Assembly: GCF_024055595.1 (NCBI RefSeq)
Contig: NZ_JAMXOF010000002.1
Location: 930,001-994,000, forward strand
Direction of reading: 5' to 3'
DNA: 64,000 nt
Origin: Mucilaginibacter aurantiaciroseus
GTDB lineage: Bacteria; Bacteroidota; Bacteroidia; Sphingobacteriales; Sphingobacteriaceae
The position numbers and the translations under genes were made by a program. The notes beneath the pieces are model-generated. The model was not told where the DNA came from, searched no databases, and saw only the letters and a program-made list of their open reading frames with translations. Within the stretch, counting starts at the first letter, position 1. Each line of letters begins with the position of its first letter. Shown in pieces: positions 55,755-64,000 of the stretch.

Positions 55755-56038
55755 TATATTGATTTAAATAGTGACAAATATACCATTTAATATTCATTAA
55801 ATGGTATCAATAATTAATTGATATGCTTTTTGTTAGGCTTACCGTAATATTTATACGTAAAATGACAATGAATTGTTTTTTGTTATTTGACCGATAAAGG
55901 GCGTTTGTCATCCGCACATCACAATTATACAAAACGTGTAAGTTTGCGTGATATTTTACGGCCAAGCGGCAATACTTAAAACCGTTTTTTACGTTAATTA
56001 ATCAGCATGTTTAAAATCGTGTACCTCTCAAAAATTAT

Positions 56039-56665
56039 ATGAAGAAAATAATCATTCAAATTGCACTATTGTTTACAGGTTTCAGCGCCCTGGCAGGTAC
56101 GCCTAAAAATGCTGTTACCGATAAGGTTAAATTAGACACCGCTACATTTGCCACAGGTTGCTTTTGGTGTACCGAAGCTAAGTTTCAGCAATTAAAGGGC
56201 GTTAAAAAGGTGGTATCCGGTTTTAGCGGGGGTACAGTTGCCAACCCAACCTACAAACAGGTTTGCACCGGCACCACCGGCCACGCCGAAGCCTGCAACA
56301 TTGTTTACGACCCTAAAGAGATTAGCTATGATGATTTACTCGCTGCGTTTTTTGTAGCACACGACCCAACCCAGCTTAATCGCCAGGGTAACGATGTGGG
56401 CACACAATACCGCTCGGCTATATTTTACCATAACGCCGCCCAAAAACAAAAAGCCGATTACTATATTGGTAAGCTAAATGCCGAGAAAGCCTACAAAAGC
56501 AATATTGTTACCCTGGTAACGCCTTACAAAGTTTTTTACAAGGCCGAAGATTATCACCAGGATTATTTTAATCAAAACAAAGGAAGCAATCCGTATTGCA
56601 AATATGTGATACAGCCAGAGTTGGAAAAATTTAGAAAGGTATTTAAAAATAAATTGAAAAGCTAA
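56039..56665 (+). CDS. msrA: peptide methionine sulfoxide reductase A, exported
   Basis: 208 residues. Signal peptide MKKIIIQIALLFTGFSALAG, so it works in the periplasm, unlike most bacterial MsrA. Catalytic Cys in TGCFWCTEAKF, substrate-binding GYR-like region, NRQGNDVGTQYRSAIFYH, and a resolving Cys in NPYCKYVI. Reduces the S-epimer of methionine sulfoxide. 2 bp before msrB: a two-gene repair unit. The electron source in the periplasm is not evident here. Confidence 0.93.
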   Translation: MKKIIIQIALLFTGFSALAGTPKNAVTDKVKLDTATFATGCFWCTEAKFQQLKGVKKVVSGFSGGTVANPTYKQVCTGTTGHAEACNIVYDPKEISYDDLLAAFFVAHDPTQLNRQGNDVGTQYRSAIFYHNAAQKQKADYYIGKLNAEKAYKSNIVTLVTPYKVFYKAEDYHQDYFNQNKGSNPYCKYVIQPELEKFRKVFKNKLKS

Positions 56666-56667
56666 AA

Positions 56668-57183
56668 ATGAAAGCGATATATATCACCGCTGTATTGTTG
56701 CTGAGTGTTACCTGCAGCACATTTGCGCAACATTTAAAGAGTAATAAAGGGCACGAAAATAACCCATACTATTCCAATACCGATACCACACCGTTAAAGG
56801 TTACGGATGCCCAGTGGAAAAAAATACTGCAACCAGCCTTGTACGCAACAGCCCGCGAACAAGCCACCGAACGCCCTTTTACGGGCCAGTTTTGGAACAA
56901 AAGTGCTAAGGGGACTTACTATTGCGCCGTTTGTGGTAATAAGTTATTCCGTTCTGATGCCAAGTTTGCAAGCGATTGTGGCTGGCCAAGCTTTTACGAG
57001 CCGGTGAGGAAGAACAGCGTGATCTACAAACAGGATAATTCTGTAGGGATGCAGCGTACCGAGGTGATTTGCGCGCGTTGCAGCTCGCATCTGGGGCATG
57101 TATTTGACGACGGCCCTGTGCCAACCTACAAAAGGTTTTGCATGAACTCTGTTTCGTTAGATTTTCAACCCGACGGATTTTGA
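56668..57183 (+). CDS. msrB: peptide methionine sulfoxide reductase B, exported
   Basis: 171 residues with N-terminal signal MKAIYITAVLLLSVTCSTFA. SelR domain with zinc-binding CAVCGNKLF and CARCSSHLGHVF pairs, CGWPSFYEPV, and the catalytic Cys in RFCMNSVSLDF. Reduces the R-epimer of methionine sulfoxide, complementing the upstream MsrA. A terminator follows at 57199-57235. Confidence 0.93.
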   Translation: MKAIYITAVLLLSVTCSTFAQHLKSNKGHENNPYYSNTDTTPLKVTDAQWKKILQPALYATAREQATERPFTGQFWNKSAKGTYYCAVCGNKLFRSDAKFASDCGWPSFYEPVRKNSVIYKQDNSVGMQRTEVICARCSSHLGHVFDDGPVPTYKRFCMNSVSLDFQPDGF

Positions 57184-57198
57184 AAATATATTGTTAGC

Positions 57199-57235
57199 AA
57201 AAAGCCCGCACTGATTACCAGTCCGGGCTTTTTGC
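57199..57235. terminator. bidirectional terminator between msrB and the NmrA gene
   Basis: AAAAGCCCG-ACTG / CAGT-CGGGCTTTTT with a short loop and A/T-runs on both flanks. Confidence 0.82.
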
Positions 57236-57246
57236 TGTAGCAAGTT

Positions 57247-58128
57247 TTATGAATTAAACACCTTCGCAAAATCAACCGCGAAATCTGTTAATTTGGTTTT
57301 ACCATGGGTATGCTCATGCTTATCATAGTCTTCCCATAAAATACCGTTGCGTACAGCAGTACCCATTTCTACATAGTTACGGGCAATCTCTGGTGGTAAT
57401 CCGGCCTGCAAAAGGCCCTGTAGGTTCTGCTCATCGGTAAAGTCAACCCATTTTAAATCAGGTTTACCAATTGCTGCGCCTAAAATAGACGCTACCTCAT
57501 TGGTGGTTCTTTCGTCGGATGAAATGTAGCGGATGCTGGTCCCGCTAAAGTCGCTTTGTAATTCTGCGGAGGCCACTTCGGCAATATCATTGGGATGTAC
57601 AAACACGATGCGGGAGTTATGGCCATAATTAGCACCCAAAAAACCAAGGTGTTTGATCATTTCGATGTTCGCCAATAAGTTGGTGTAGAAGAAAGCCGGG
57701 CGCAGGTGTTTTATCGCCACGCCATCGAGTTGCTTGTAAGTTTGCTCTACATCATGAATGCCAGAGATAGGGCCGGTACCGCCATCGATGTGCGCACCAA
57801 TACTGCTTAGGTTCACCACTTTTTTAATGCCCGATGCTTTTATCGCTTCTGTATAGTTTTTACCAACACCGCCAATGTAAGCGCGTAAGTTTGCTGCGGC
57901 AAAGTTATTGGGTATCATGGTGTAGATGGTATCGGCGCCTTTAAATGCGTTAGTTAGGAAAGCAATATCATCTACCGAACCAATTGCCGGGATAGCGCCA
58001 AGCTTTTTAATTTCTGCGGCTTTATCCGCGTTGCTGCTGATAAGCGTTACGGTATGGCCTGCTTGTACCAATTCAGTTGCCAGTGGTTTACTAATGTTGC
58101 CCAATGAGCCTGTTAATGTAATTTTCAT
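57247..58128 (-). CDS. NmrA-like/atypical SDR NAD(P)-binding protein
   Basis: 293 residues from ATG 58128 (MKITLTGSLGNISKPLATEL); the 45 extra upstream codons of the frame cover the promoter. Atypical SDR with a GxxGxxG-like TGSLGNISK nucleotide motif; no Tyr-x-x-x-Lys pair is evident, as usual for NmrA/QOR2-type proteins that act as quinone reductases or redox sensors. Divergent from an HxlR regulator over 82 bp, the standard arrangement for such a pair. Confidence 0.82.
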   Translation of the reverse strand: MKITLTGSLGNISKPLATELVQAGHTVTLISSNADKAAEIKKLGAIPAIGSVDDIAFLTNAFKGADTIYTMIPNNFAAANLRAYIGGVGKNYTEAIKASGIKKVVNLSSIGAHIDGGTGPISGIHDVEQTYKQLDGVAIKHLRPAFFYTNLLANIEMIKHLGFLGANYGHNSRIVFVHPNDIAEVASAELQSDFSGTSIRYISSDERTTNEVASILGAAIGKPDLKWVDFTDEQNLQGLLQAGLPPEIARNYVEMGTAVRNGILWEDYDKHEHTHGKTKLTDFAVDFAKVFNS

Positions 58129-58169
58129 GATAATTTTTTTTGTTTTGGTTGATAACAAAGGTATATTTA

Positions 58170-58189
58170 TACTTGCTTTTTTACAAGTA
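58170..58189. promoter_or_regulatory. candidate HxlR operator
   Basis: TACTTG-N8-CAAGTA in the divergent 82-bp gap between the NmrA-like gene and the HxlR gene. HxlR regulators commonly bind inverted pairs of this spacing. Confidence 0.5.
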
Positions 58190-58210
58190 CTTACCCTAAA
58201 GTATGTATCT

Positions 58211-58567
58211 ATGACCGCCATCAAAGAAAGCTCGACCCGCAACGAAAACAAAGAAATAGCCATTAATGCCTGCCCGGTAAGTTATGTGATGAACAAAATA
58301 GGCGGGCACTGGAAACCCATTATCCTGTACCAGCTAATGAGCGGGCCAAAGCGCTATAACGAATTAAATAAAGCCATCCCAAACATTACCGAAAAGATGC
58401 TAATACAGCACCTGAAACAATTGCAGGAGGATGATCTGGTTATCCGTAAATCCGAGCCTGTAGTACCACCACATGTCACTTATAAATTAAGTAAAACAGG
58501 CGAAAGTTTAACCCCGGTTATGGAAGCTATAGCCACCTGGGGCTTTAAATTCATCGACAAAAACTAA
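58211..58567 (+). CDS. HxlR family winged-helix regulator
   Basis: 118 residues from ATG 58211. Conserved Cys in NACPVSYVMNKIGGHW, the usual redox- or electrophile-sensing HxlR start, then GGHWKPIILYQLMSGPKRYN, PNITEKMLIQHLKQLQEDDL and HVTYKLSKTGESL. Binds as a dimer in the divergent promoter of the NmrA-like oxidoreductase; likely senses reactive electrophiles or oxidants through that Cys. Confidence 0.9.
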   Translation: MTAIKESSTRNENKEIAINACPVSYVMNKIGGHWKPIILYQLMSGPKRYNELNKAIPNITEKMLIQHLKQLQEDDLVIRKSEPVVPPHVTYKLSKTGESLTPVMEAIATWGFKFIDKN

Positions 58568-58764
58568 AAAAAATAAGCGTTTGCAAATGTTTGTACTTTA
58601 GCGTTTTATGGGGGTATAGGCAATGTTTATAGACGCGTTTTATTGCGTCTGTAAACAATTTTCGATTTTTGGACGTTATAGAAGGCAGTTACCCACTTAA
58701 AACTAATACTACGATATAGATAAACTTATACGCTTTTAACCAAATAATTAATTGAATTAAAAAC

Positions 58765-59358
58765 ATGAATAACATGAAAAGATCCGTTTTAATGGTTGGC
58801 GCATTAGTCGTTTTAAACTTAACAGCTGGCCGTGTATTTGCACAGGTACAGGATACCACCAAAAAAACCACGACAACAACAACTACTACTGTAGCAGCAC
58901 CAGCAGATGGTGCAACTGATGTGGTTGGCGCATTAGCCAGTAACGCAGATTACTCTACCGCCCTTGCTGATGTAAAAGCAGCGGGACTTGACGCTACCCT
59001 TAAAACAGGGGGGCCATATACCATCTTCGCGCCAAACAATGCCGCATTCAGCGCATTGTCGCCTGCAAAGCTTGATAGTTTAAGTAAAGACCCTGCTAAA
59101 CTGGCTACCGTGCTAAAAGGCCATGTAGTAACCGGTAAATATGCAAAGGCCGATATCATAAAAGCATTAAATGCCGGAAAAGGTAAAGCGACGTTAACCA
59201 CTATCGACGGGCAAACGCTAACGCTTTCAGTTACTGCCGATAAGAAATTGCAGTTGGCAAACGCCGCGGGTAATACCGCCCAGGTGGTTTTATATGACTT
59301 GGTGGGCGCAAACGGTGTGGTAAATGGCTTAAATGCTGTTTTGGCACCCGTTAAATAA
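58765..59358 (+). CDS. fasciclin (FAS1) domain secreted protein
   Basis: 197 residues. Signal peptide KRSVLMVGALVVLNLTAGRV ending near FAQ, a Thr-rich linker (KKTTTTTTT-like), then one FAS1 domain with H1 TIFAPNNAAFSAL, LKGHVVTGK (H2), and the end VVNGLNAVLAPVK. Extracellular or periplasmic adhesion-type protein; ligand unknown. Single gene, terminator shared with the convergent AsmA-like gene. Confidence 0.9.
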   Translation: MNNMKRSVLMVGALVVLNLTAGRVFAQVQDTTKKTTTTTTTTVAAPADGATDVVGALASNADYSTALADVKAAGLDATLKTGGPYTIFAPNNAAFSALSPAKLDSLSKDPAKLATVLKGHVVTGKYAKADIIKALNAGKGKATLTTIDGQTLTLSVTADKKLQLANAAGNTAQVVLYDLVGANGVVNGLNAVLAPVK

Positions 59359-59371
59359 TATAACCAAAATA

Positions 59372-59418
59372 AAAATGCAAAAGCTCCCCGACGAAGAAAT
59401 CGGGGGCTTTTGCATTTT
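59372..59418. terminator. bidirectional terminator between FAS1 and AsmA-like genes
   Basis: Long stem AAAATGCAAAAGCTCCCCG / CGGGGGCTTTTGCATTTT (one mismatch), with a loop of about 10 nt. Confidence 0.88.
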
Positions 59419-59440
59419 TATAGTTTTTGAAAGACTGTCT

Positions 59441-62400
59441 TTATTCTTCTTTTTCCTCTTTCAATTCGTCTTGTTTTTTGCCACGGCCAAGGCGCACTTT
59501 TGGTTTTTCCTGTGTGCCGGTAATGGTCATTGGTATGCCGAAAATACCCAGCGGTGGTAAGCCCAACCTAAATTTAAGGTTAAGCGCACCGCTAAAACTT
59601 ACCTGGCCTTCTATCCTTGGCCTAAACCCTGCCATACGCATTTTAGTGCGCTCTATGGTGATGATATTATTGGCGATAGTTGTTTTTATATCTACTTTAG
59701 ATAGGTGGTTTTTACCTCCGAGGCTATCCCTGCCGGTTGCTTTACCAACTGCGCTGAATAGGTTAAAGTTCTTTACTTTTACTTTTTTAACCGAGAGCAT
59801 ACCGCCACCTTTTAATGAAGAATAAATGGGCATCATATCGCCGCTTAGTTTGCCGCTTAGTTTGTAATTTAACGATATAATCCCTTGCACATGCGCCGCC
59901 GAAGATGCCATATCATGAAATAGTTTCACCTCGCGATATGCGCGTTGTATGTCAAAATCTTTGGCATCTATACTGTAATCAAAAAATGCTTTTTGCGGGT
60001 TGATGCTGCCGTAGGTTGCATCCATAACTACCGGTGTGCCTAAGATATTAAACCCGGCCTGTTTCAATATGATCTGCCCGTTGCTGATATTCATCTGCCC
60101 TTTGGCATCATTAATATTCAGCCCGTTATATTTTACTTTTTTAACATTGGCGTTAAAACTTAGGTCGAGGTTGTTGGGCACCAATATTACGCCCGATGCT
60201 TTGGTGGGTTTGGCTGTTGCAGGTGTGCCGGCAAATGCCATAAAATCATCCGCTATAATCAGGTCGCTGTTTAAGTTAAACTCACCTTTTAGCGGGGTAT
60301 TAGGTTTAAGCGCGTAGTCGAAAACGTTGGATAGCGCCCCGTTTAGCAAAATTATCGATCTGCCATAATCAGCTCTAAACTGCTCGAATTTCATCTTGTC
60401 CTGATTAAAGCTAAAGTTGCCTGTGCGGATAAAGAAGGGCTTTGGGAACAGATCACTTCGCAGGCTTATGTCTTTAACCTTTAACGTGCCCGAGTTTGCT
60501 AACTGCGCGTATCGCCCTGCTGTAGCATCGCTTTGCTTACCTTTCAGATTAAAGTTGGTACGCACCAGGCCTTTTACATCGTACCCTTTTAGCGCAAATA
60601 CCTTGTAAATTTTGCCAATATCTAAAGTACCGCGCGAGCTGATATTATAGTCCAGGTCGTCAAAGTTTTTGAGATCGGCTTTCAGGGTAAAAGGCTTGTC
60701 CTCAAAATTAAAGGAGATAGGTTTAATATCTACCTTAAGCCCTTTAAGTGTACCTGTATTGTTTACAATTTTTACCAGTACGTTTATGTTTTGTACCGGG
60801 TGGGGGTAGTATTTGGTTTGGATATCACCATTTTGCAGGCTGATGGTTGCTTTGGTATGCGGGAAGATCCTGCTTTTCGGAATGTACCGGCCCTTAGTTT
60901 CAAGGTCGGCAAACAGGTCGCCTTTCAGGTTAAGGTTATTAATCGGGTAAAACTTCTTAATGTCTGCCAAGTGGAACTTTGCTTTTATTACGGCATCAAT
61001 TAAAGATCCTGCTGCGTTGCTCATTTTTAGGCGGCCTTTGATGTAGTTATTTAGGGCCTCGGCGTTTATATTGCTCATATCCATGGTGGCGTGGGCAATG
61101 TTATTATCGGGGCAATTGGCGTTCAAGTCAAAACGAATATTCCTCAAGGCTTCGGGCAGGCGGGTGTATTTCAAATAGCCATCCCTAAATGATGACCGTA
61201 ACGTAAATTTAGGTATGCTGGTGATAACAGTATCCACCTTTTGCCTGATGCCCGTATGTTTTATGCCGGTACTGTATTTGCCTTCGGCAAGCAGGTTTAA
61301 CTTGTACCTGCCCTTAACCTGGAAAGATTTTATACCGAATGCCTTATACCATTTCTCCAGGTCTATCTCGGTATTTATCTTAGCAAAAACCTGTGGCGAT
61401 TTAAGGCCTTTAATTTTAATTACCGAGCCGAAATAATCCTTGCCAATATTAAAATATATTGAATCAATATTCAGGTTGAGGTTATTGGGGTTTAGTCCCG
61501 GCACTTTGGCATCCATATTCACATACAGGTTAGTAACCGGTGCAGGTGTATTTTTATTAGCTACATATCCGTTGCGCACCTTTAGGTTAAGGCTCAAATC
61601 GGGCATGATGTTTTTGGCGGAGATGTATTTGCCAATAAGGTTCAGTTCTATTTTACCTTTGCCTTTCAAGTTGGTGCCTTCCACGTATTTAGCATATTCA
61701 GACGGCAGGGCGGTAAAAATATCGTTCAGGTTATTTTGTTCGGACACGATCCTGAAATCCATATCATAACCATCCTTCAAAAACTCAAACTTACCTTTAA
61801 ACTGTACCGGCAGGCGGTTGATAAGCAGGTCGTTTTTTTGAAATGAAAAGGCCAGTGATTTGGTGTTGATACTGGTTACCAGGTTGGCATTTACTTTTTT
61901 ATTGAGCACATAAGGCTTGTTGCCGTAGAAAAAATCAACAGATGATGCATCGGTATGGCTATAAAGATCAAACACGTCTTTGCTTAGGTCGCCGCTGCCT
62001 TTGTAGTTAAACCCGCGGGCATTAACCAGCAAGGGCATAGAGCGGTCGTTATAAACCAAACGGCTATTCTCTATCAGGATCTGTTCGATGCCTAATGATG
62101 CGCTTGCAGTATCGGCAGGTGTAGCCGTTTTATCGGTTTTACCTTTATAAACGTTGTAATTTGCCCTTCCCGCGCTATCTACCCGGATATTAATATAGGC
62201 CTGGTTAAGGTATATTTTATTGATGTTGATCTTGCTTTTTAGTAACGATGAAAGATCGATAGCCAGCGAAATTTCTTTGGCAGATACCAGTGTGTCGTTA
62301 TCAAAAGGCGCGCGGCCCCTTAACAAAAAATCATCCAGCGTAAGCGTAAGTGCCGGGAATTTCTTAAAAAAGGAAAGGCGCGTATCTGTAAATGCCAATT

Positions 62401-62557
62401 TACCGTTGATACTGCCGCCTGCCCATTGCTTTATTTTTTGCGTAACCATTTGCGGGAATAAATAAGGGAGCAAAAACATTAGCGCTAATAAAGAAACGGT
62501 GGTAATTACGCTTATTTTAATGGTTTTGAGAAGAATCTTTTTGACAGGAAACGACAT
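59441..62557 (-). CDS. AsmA-like outer-membrane biogenesis protein
   Basis: 1038 residues from ATG 62557 (MSFPVKKILLKTIKISVITT); the 24 additional upstream codons lack support. One N-terminal membrane helix, then a very long repetitive beta structure as in AsmA/YhdP/TamB-like bridge proteins, with an AsmA-type C-terminal region (about 830-1010, FDIQRAYREVKLFHDMASSA, LSVKKVKVKNFNLFSAVGKA). A charged tail (KKQDELKEEKEE) ends it. Probably carries lipids between inner and outer membranes or supports outer-membrane assembly. Single gene. Confidence 0.85.
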   Translation of the reverse strand: MSFPVKKILLKTIKISVITTVSLLALMFLLPYLFPQMVTQKIKQWAGGSINGKLAFTDTRLSFFKKFPALTLTLDDFLLRGRAPFDNDTLVSAKEISLAIDLSSLLKSKININKIYLNQAYINIRVDSAGRANYNVYKGKTDKTATPADTASASLGIEQILIENSRLVYNDRSMPLLVNARGFNYKGSGDLSKDVFDLYSHTDASSVDFFYGNKPYVLNKKVNANLVTSINTKSLAFSFQKNDLLINRLPVQFKGKFEFLKDGYDMDFRIVSEQNNLNDIFTALPSEYAKYVEGTNLKGKGKIELNLIGKYISAKNIMPDLSLNLKVRNGYVANKNTPAPVTNLYVNMDAKVPGLNPNNLNLNIDSIYFNIGKDYFGSVIKIKGLKSPQVFAKINTEIDLEKWYKAFGIKSFQVKGRYKLNLLAEGKYSTGIKHTGIRQKVDTVITSIPKFTLRSSFRDGYLKYTRLPEALRNIRFDLNANCPDNNIAHATMDMSNINAEALNNYIKGRLKMSNAAGSLIDAVIKAKFHLADIKKFYPINNLNLKGDLFADLETKGRYIPKSRIFPHTKATISLQNGDIQTKYYPHPVQNINVLVKIVNNTGTLKGLKVDIKPISFNFEDKPFTLKADLKNFDDLDYNISSRGTLDIGKIYKVFALKGYDVKGLVRTNFNLKGKQSDATAGRYAQLANSGTLKVKDISLRSDLFPKPFFIRTGNFSFNQDKMKFEQFRADYGRSIILLNGALSNVFDYALKPNTPLKGEFNLNSDLIIADDFMAFAGTPATAKPTKASGVILVPNNLDLSFNANVKKVKYNGLNINDAKGQMNISNGQIILKQAGFNILGTPVVMDATYGSINPQKAFFDYSIDAKDFDIQRAYREVKLFHDMASSAAHVQGIISLNYKLSGKLSGDMMPIYSSLKGGGMLSVKKVKVKNFNLFSAVGKATGRDSLGGKNHLSKVDIKTTIANNIITIERTKMRMAGFRPRIEGQVSFSGALNLKFRLGLPPLGIFGIPMTITGTQEKPKVRLGRGKKQDELKEEKEE

Positions 62558-62814
62558 AAATAACGGATAGGTGGCGGAAGGTAGCCATAAAATAAACATC
62601 ACCCTAAAAATGAAAATAGAATAAGCCAAAAGAACTTCTTTATTTAAATAATGTGCTTTGTAGGAAATTTATTTTAACGGGGTGGGTATATCCAGTAAAG
62701 ATCGCTTTGAAAATCAAACAGTTGATTTTAGAAGAAACTTCTGATATTTTTAGAAGATAGCCGCCTCACGTTCCTATACGATAATAGGGAGCACATAAAA
62801 GCTTCTCATTATAA

Positions 62815-63356
62815 ATGAACAATATTTAAACTTAAAATATAGCCATTGTAGGCGCCGGACCGGGCGGTTTAACCCTGGCAAGGCTTTTACTGATGAACGG
62901 TCAGCCGAAAGTTGGGCCACAGAAAGTGGGATCGATTTCAATAATAAAACAGAAGTGCTTAGATGGTTCAAAAACAAATACGCCGATTGGAGTGACGCTT
63001 GGGATGAACTATTCGAGAACACCAGCGGTAATTTTATCCCACGCCCGCAATTTTGCATGCCGCTCAATTAAATATGGGAAACTAAACCAAATCTCGTTAT
63101 GCTTGGCGCCGCCATTCACCTGATGCCACCGTACGCCGGTGAAGGCGTAAATATGGCTATGCCGGATGCGCCGGAATTAAGTCAGTACCTTTTAAACGGA
63201 AACCATCCCGACACCCTAAACGCCGTTAAAGCTTTTGAAACACAAATGCTTAAGCGGGCATCAGCCACAGCTGAGGAAACGCTGAAGAACACCGAATTAC
63301 TGCATTCGGCAGGTGCGGTGAAGTTTATGGTGAATATGATGCAGGGTAAGGAATAA
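62815..63356 (+). pseudogene. FAD-dependent monooxygenase (TetX-like) remnant with internal deletion
   Basis: Begins ATG 62815, is stopped at once, then shows IAIVGAGPGGLTLARLLLMN, the FAD fold, and jumps directly to late-protein blocks ATESGIDFNNKTEVLRWFKN, YADWSDAWDELFENT, PRPQFCMPL, a TAA, and finally MLGAAIHLMPPYAGEGVNMAM and CLT-like end to TAA 63356. The order matches group A flavin monooxygenases of the TetX type, of about 380 residues. The middle (roughly residues 25-210) is deleted. The surviving part lacks substrate and NADPH regions. Confidence 0.8.
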
Positions 63357-63504
63357 ACACTTTGTCGCAATTCACTCCGCAATCTGTCGTGATTGAGTAT
63401 TTTAATATTGGAAAGCACACCTTATCTTTACTCATAAACAATAAATTATTATAAGAGTAAACAGGGTACAATACACCACCAGCACAACATTTTCGCTGGT
63501 TAAC

Positions 63505-63738
63505 TTGGCTAATATCGCCGCCATTATGGAAGAGGTAAAGCAGTTAAACCATCTGGGTATTAAATGTGGGTGCTGGTTGCTGGCCGATGGTAAAACCTTT
63601 ATGCATTTTGACCATGAAGCGGCGCATGATGTTTTACTTCCGCAGGCATCGTTCAAGAAATTTGATGAACAGTTTTGGGTAAGCGGACTGGAATCTGAAC
63701 CAGTAATGGTTAATCCTACGTTAGTAGCATTTGCCTAA
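63505..63738 (+). CDS. small hypothetical protein with doubtful start
   Basis: 77 residues from TTG 63505 (MANIAAIMEEVKQL). Protein-like sequence extends upstream in frame to 63445 (IRVNRVQYTTS) with no ATG, so an original ATG near 63451 seems to have been lost (ATA). Contains GKTFMHFDHEAA and a Phe-rich FKKFDEQFWVSGL. Resembles small dimeric alpha-beta barrel proteins, but this is uncertain. Lies in the decayed zone after the monooxygenase remnant. Confidence 0.4.
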   Translation: MANIAAIMEEVKQLNHLGIKCGCWLLADGKTFMHFDHEAAHDVLLPQASFKKFDEQFWVSGLESEPVMVNPTLVAFA

Positions 63739-63756
63739 GAATATTTCGGGTAGGAA

Positions 63757-64000
63757 TTAAGGTTCAACCTTTTTTATCATCGCCATAATATTTCCGCTTT
63801 TTTGCTTGCGGATGAGGTGCGATGTTATGGCAACGCTGATAATATCGCCGTCTTTTTTAATATGCCGCCATACGCCGTTGTCATTCATGCCTGGCTGTAA
63901 TTCGCGTGCGGCGGAGTGTACCGCGGCAACATCTTTAGGCGGGCAAATGTCAAGCATATTCATGTGGAGAAATTCTTCGCGGCTATAGCCATAAAATACA
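63757..64000 (-). CDS. PAS domain protein, partial, running off the window
   Basis: The frame is open at the right edge on the minus strand: FYGYSREEFLHMNMLDICPP is the typical PAS core, followed by RHIKKDGDIISVAITSHLIR and ending MAMIKKVEP at the stop. Its N-terminal part lies beyond 64000. If no other domain exists upstream it would be a single PAS module at the C-terminus of a sensor. Identity of output domain unknown. Confidence 0.7.
   Translation of the reverse strand, partial: VFYGYSREEFLHMNMLDICPPKDVAAVHSAARELQPGMNDNGVWRHIKKDGDIISVAITSHLIRKQKSGNIMAMIKKVEP

Noticed and set aside
62893-63123. 76-residue frame through the monooxygenase remnant
   Set aside because: It lies in the wrong frame relative to the recognisable FMO blocks and mixes unrelated sequence.

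Overview
The window reads as chromosomal DNA of a Bacteroidota bacterium, most likely Sphingobacteriaceae and close to Mucilaginibacter or Pedobacter. This rests on the kinds of proteins present (a short 285-residue primary sigma factor, BadF-type sugar kinases, GH130/GH29/UxaC sugar catabolism, DUF2027-Smr, DUF6428 arsenic genes), the lack of Shine-Dalgarno sequences, and TAnnTTTG-type promoter boxes. The genus is inferred from recalled family resemblance and was not searched.

Layout. 1-8 kb: PPK2 polyphosphate kinase, a secreted M13 peptidase, and a minus-strand glycolytic operon pfkA - BadF-like pseudokinase - gap. Beside it are a divergent Nudix-type sugar regulator and an apparently intact BadF/NAGK kinase. 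8.4-12.6 kb: a decayed zone with a BLUF photoreceptor gene carrying one in-frame stop, tRNA-Arg(TCT), a broken tyrosine integrase beside that tRNA, small remnants, an intact GH25 lysozyme and a shattered luciferase-like monooxygenase. 12.7-20 kb: TPR histidine kinase, a collapsed PKS/NRPS remnant next to a phosphopantetheinyl transferase, a zinc phospholipase C-like protein and GH29 fucosidase. 20-26 kb: phosphohexomutase, lysC and lysA (lysA carries an in-frame insertion of dispersed-repeat DNA), a GAF-PAS sensor without an ATPase domain, and a cold shock gene.

26-36 kb: SGNH hydrolase, YtxH protein, M1 peptidase, a DUF892 pseudogene, a DUF2027-Smr protein, an orphan frameshifted HigA, then an arsenic operon (arsR - DUF6428 - arsC - acr3) with two palindromic ArsR-type operators, an SDR and a Pro/Thr-rich secreted protein. 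36-43.5 kb: GH130 phosphorylase, UxaC, a histidine kinase fragment, and a tight four-gene unit of membrane acyltransferase, YdjC/ChbG deacetylase, Tat-signal small subunit and GMC oxidoreductase. 43.6-53 kb: MFS transporter and a heavy-metal unit (OmpR regulator, histidine kinase, CzcCBA/CusCBA-type RND pump) whose promoter carries four 11-bp phased TTCTAAT-like repeats. 53-64 kb: type II NADH dehydrogenase, RpoD, second CspA, exported MsrA and MsrB, a divergent NmrA/HxlR pair, fasciclin protein, AsmA-like giant protein, remnants of a TetX-like flavin monooxygenase, and a PAS protein running off the window.

Two themes stand out. Housekeeping and metabolic genes are intact, yet about ten accessory genes are visibly broken by stops, frameshifts or internal deletions. 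Several families of dispersed palindromic or short repeats sit between genes, and one appears to have been domesticated inside lysA. The least described candidates are the glycolysis-linked BadF pseudokinase, the HGSNAT/YdjC/GMC export-oxidation unit, and the phased 11-bp repeat array controlling the metal pump. No CRISPR array, rRNA operon or intact insertion sequence was seen.
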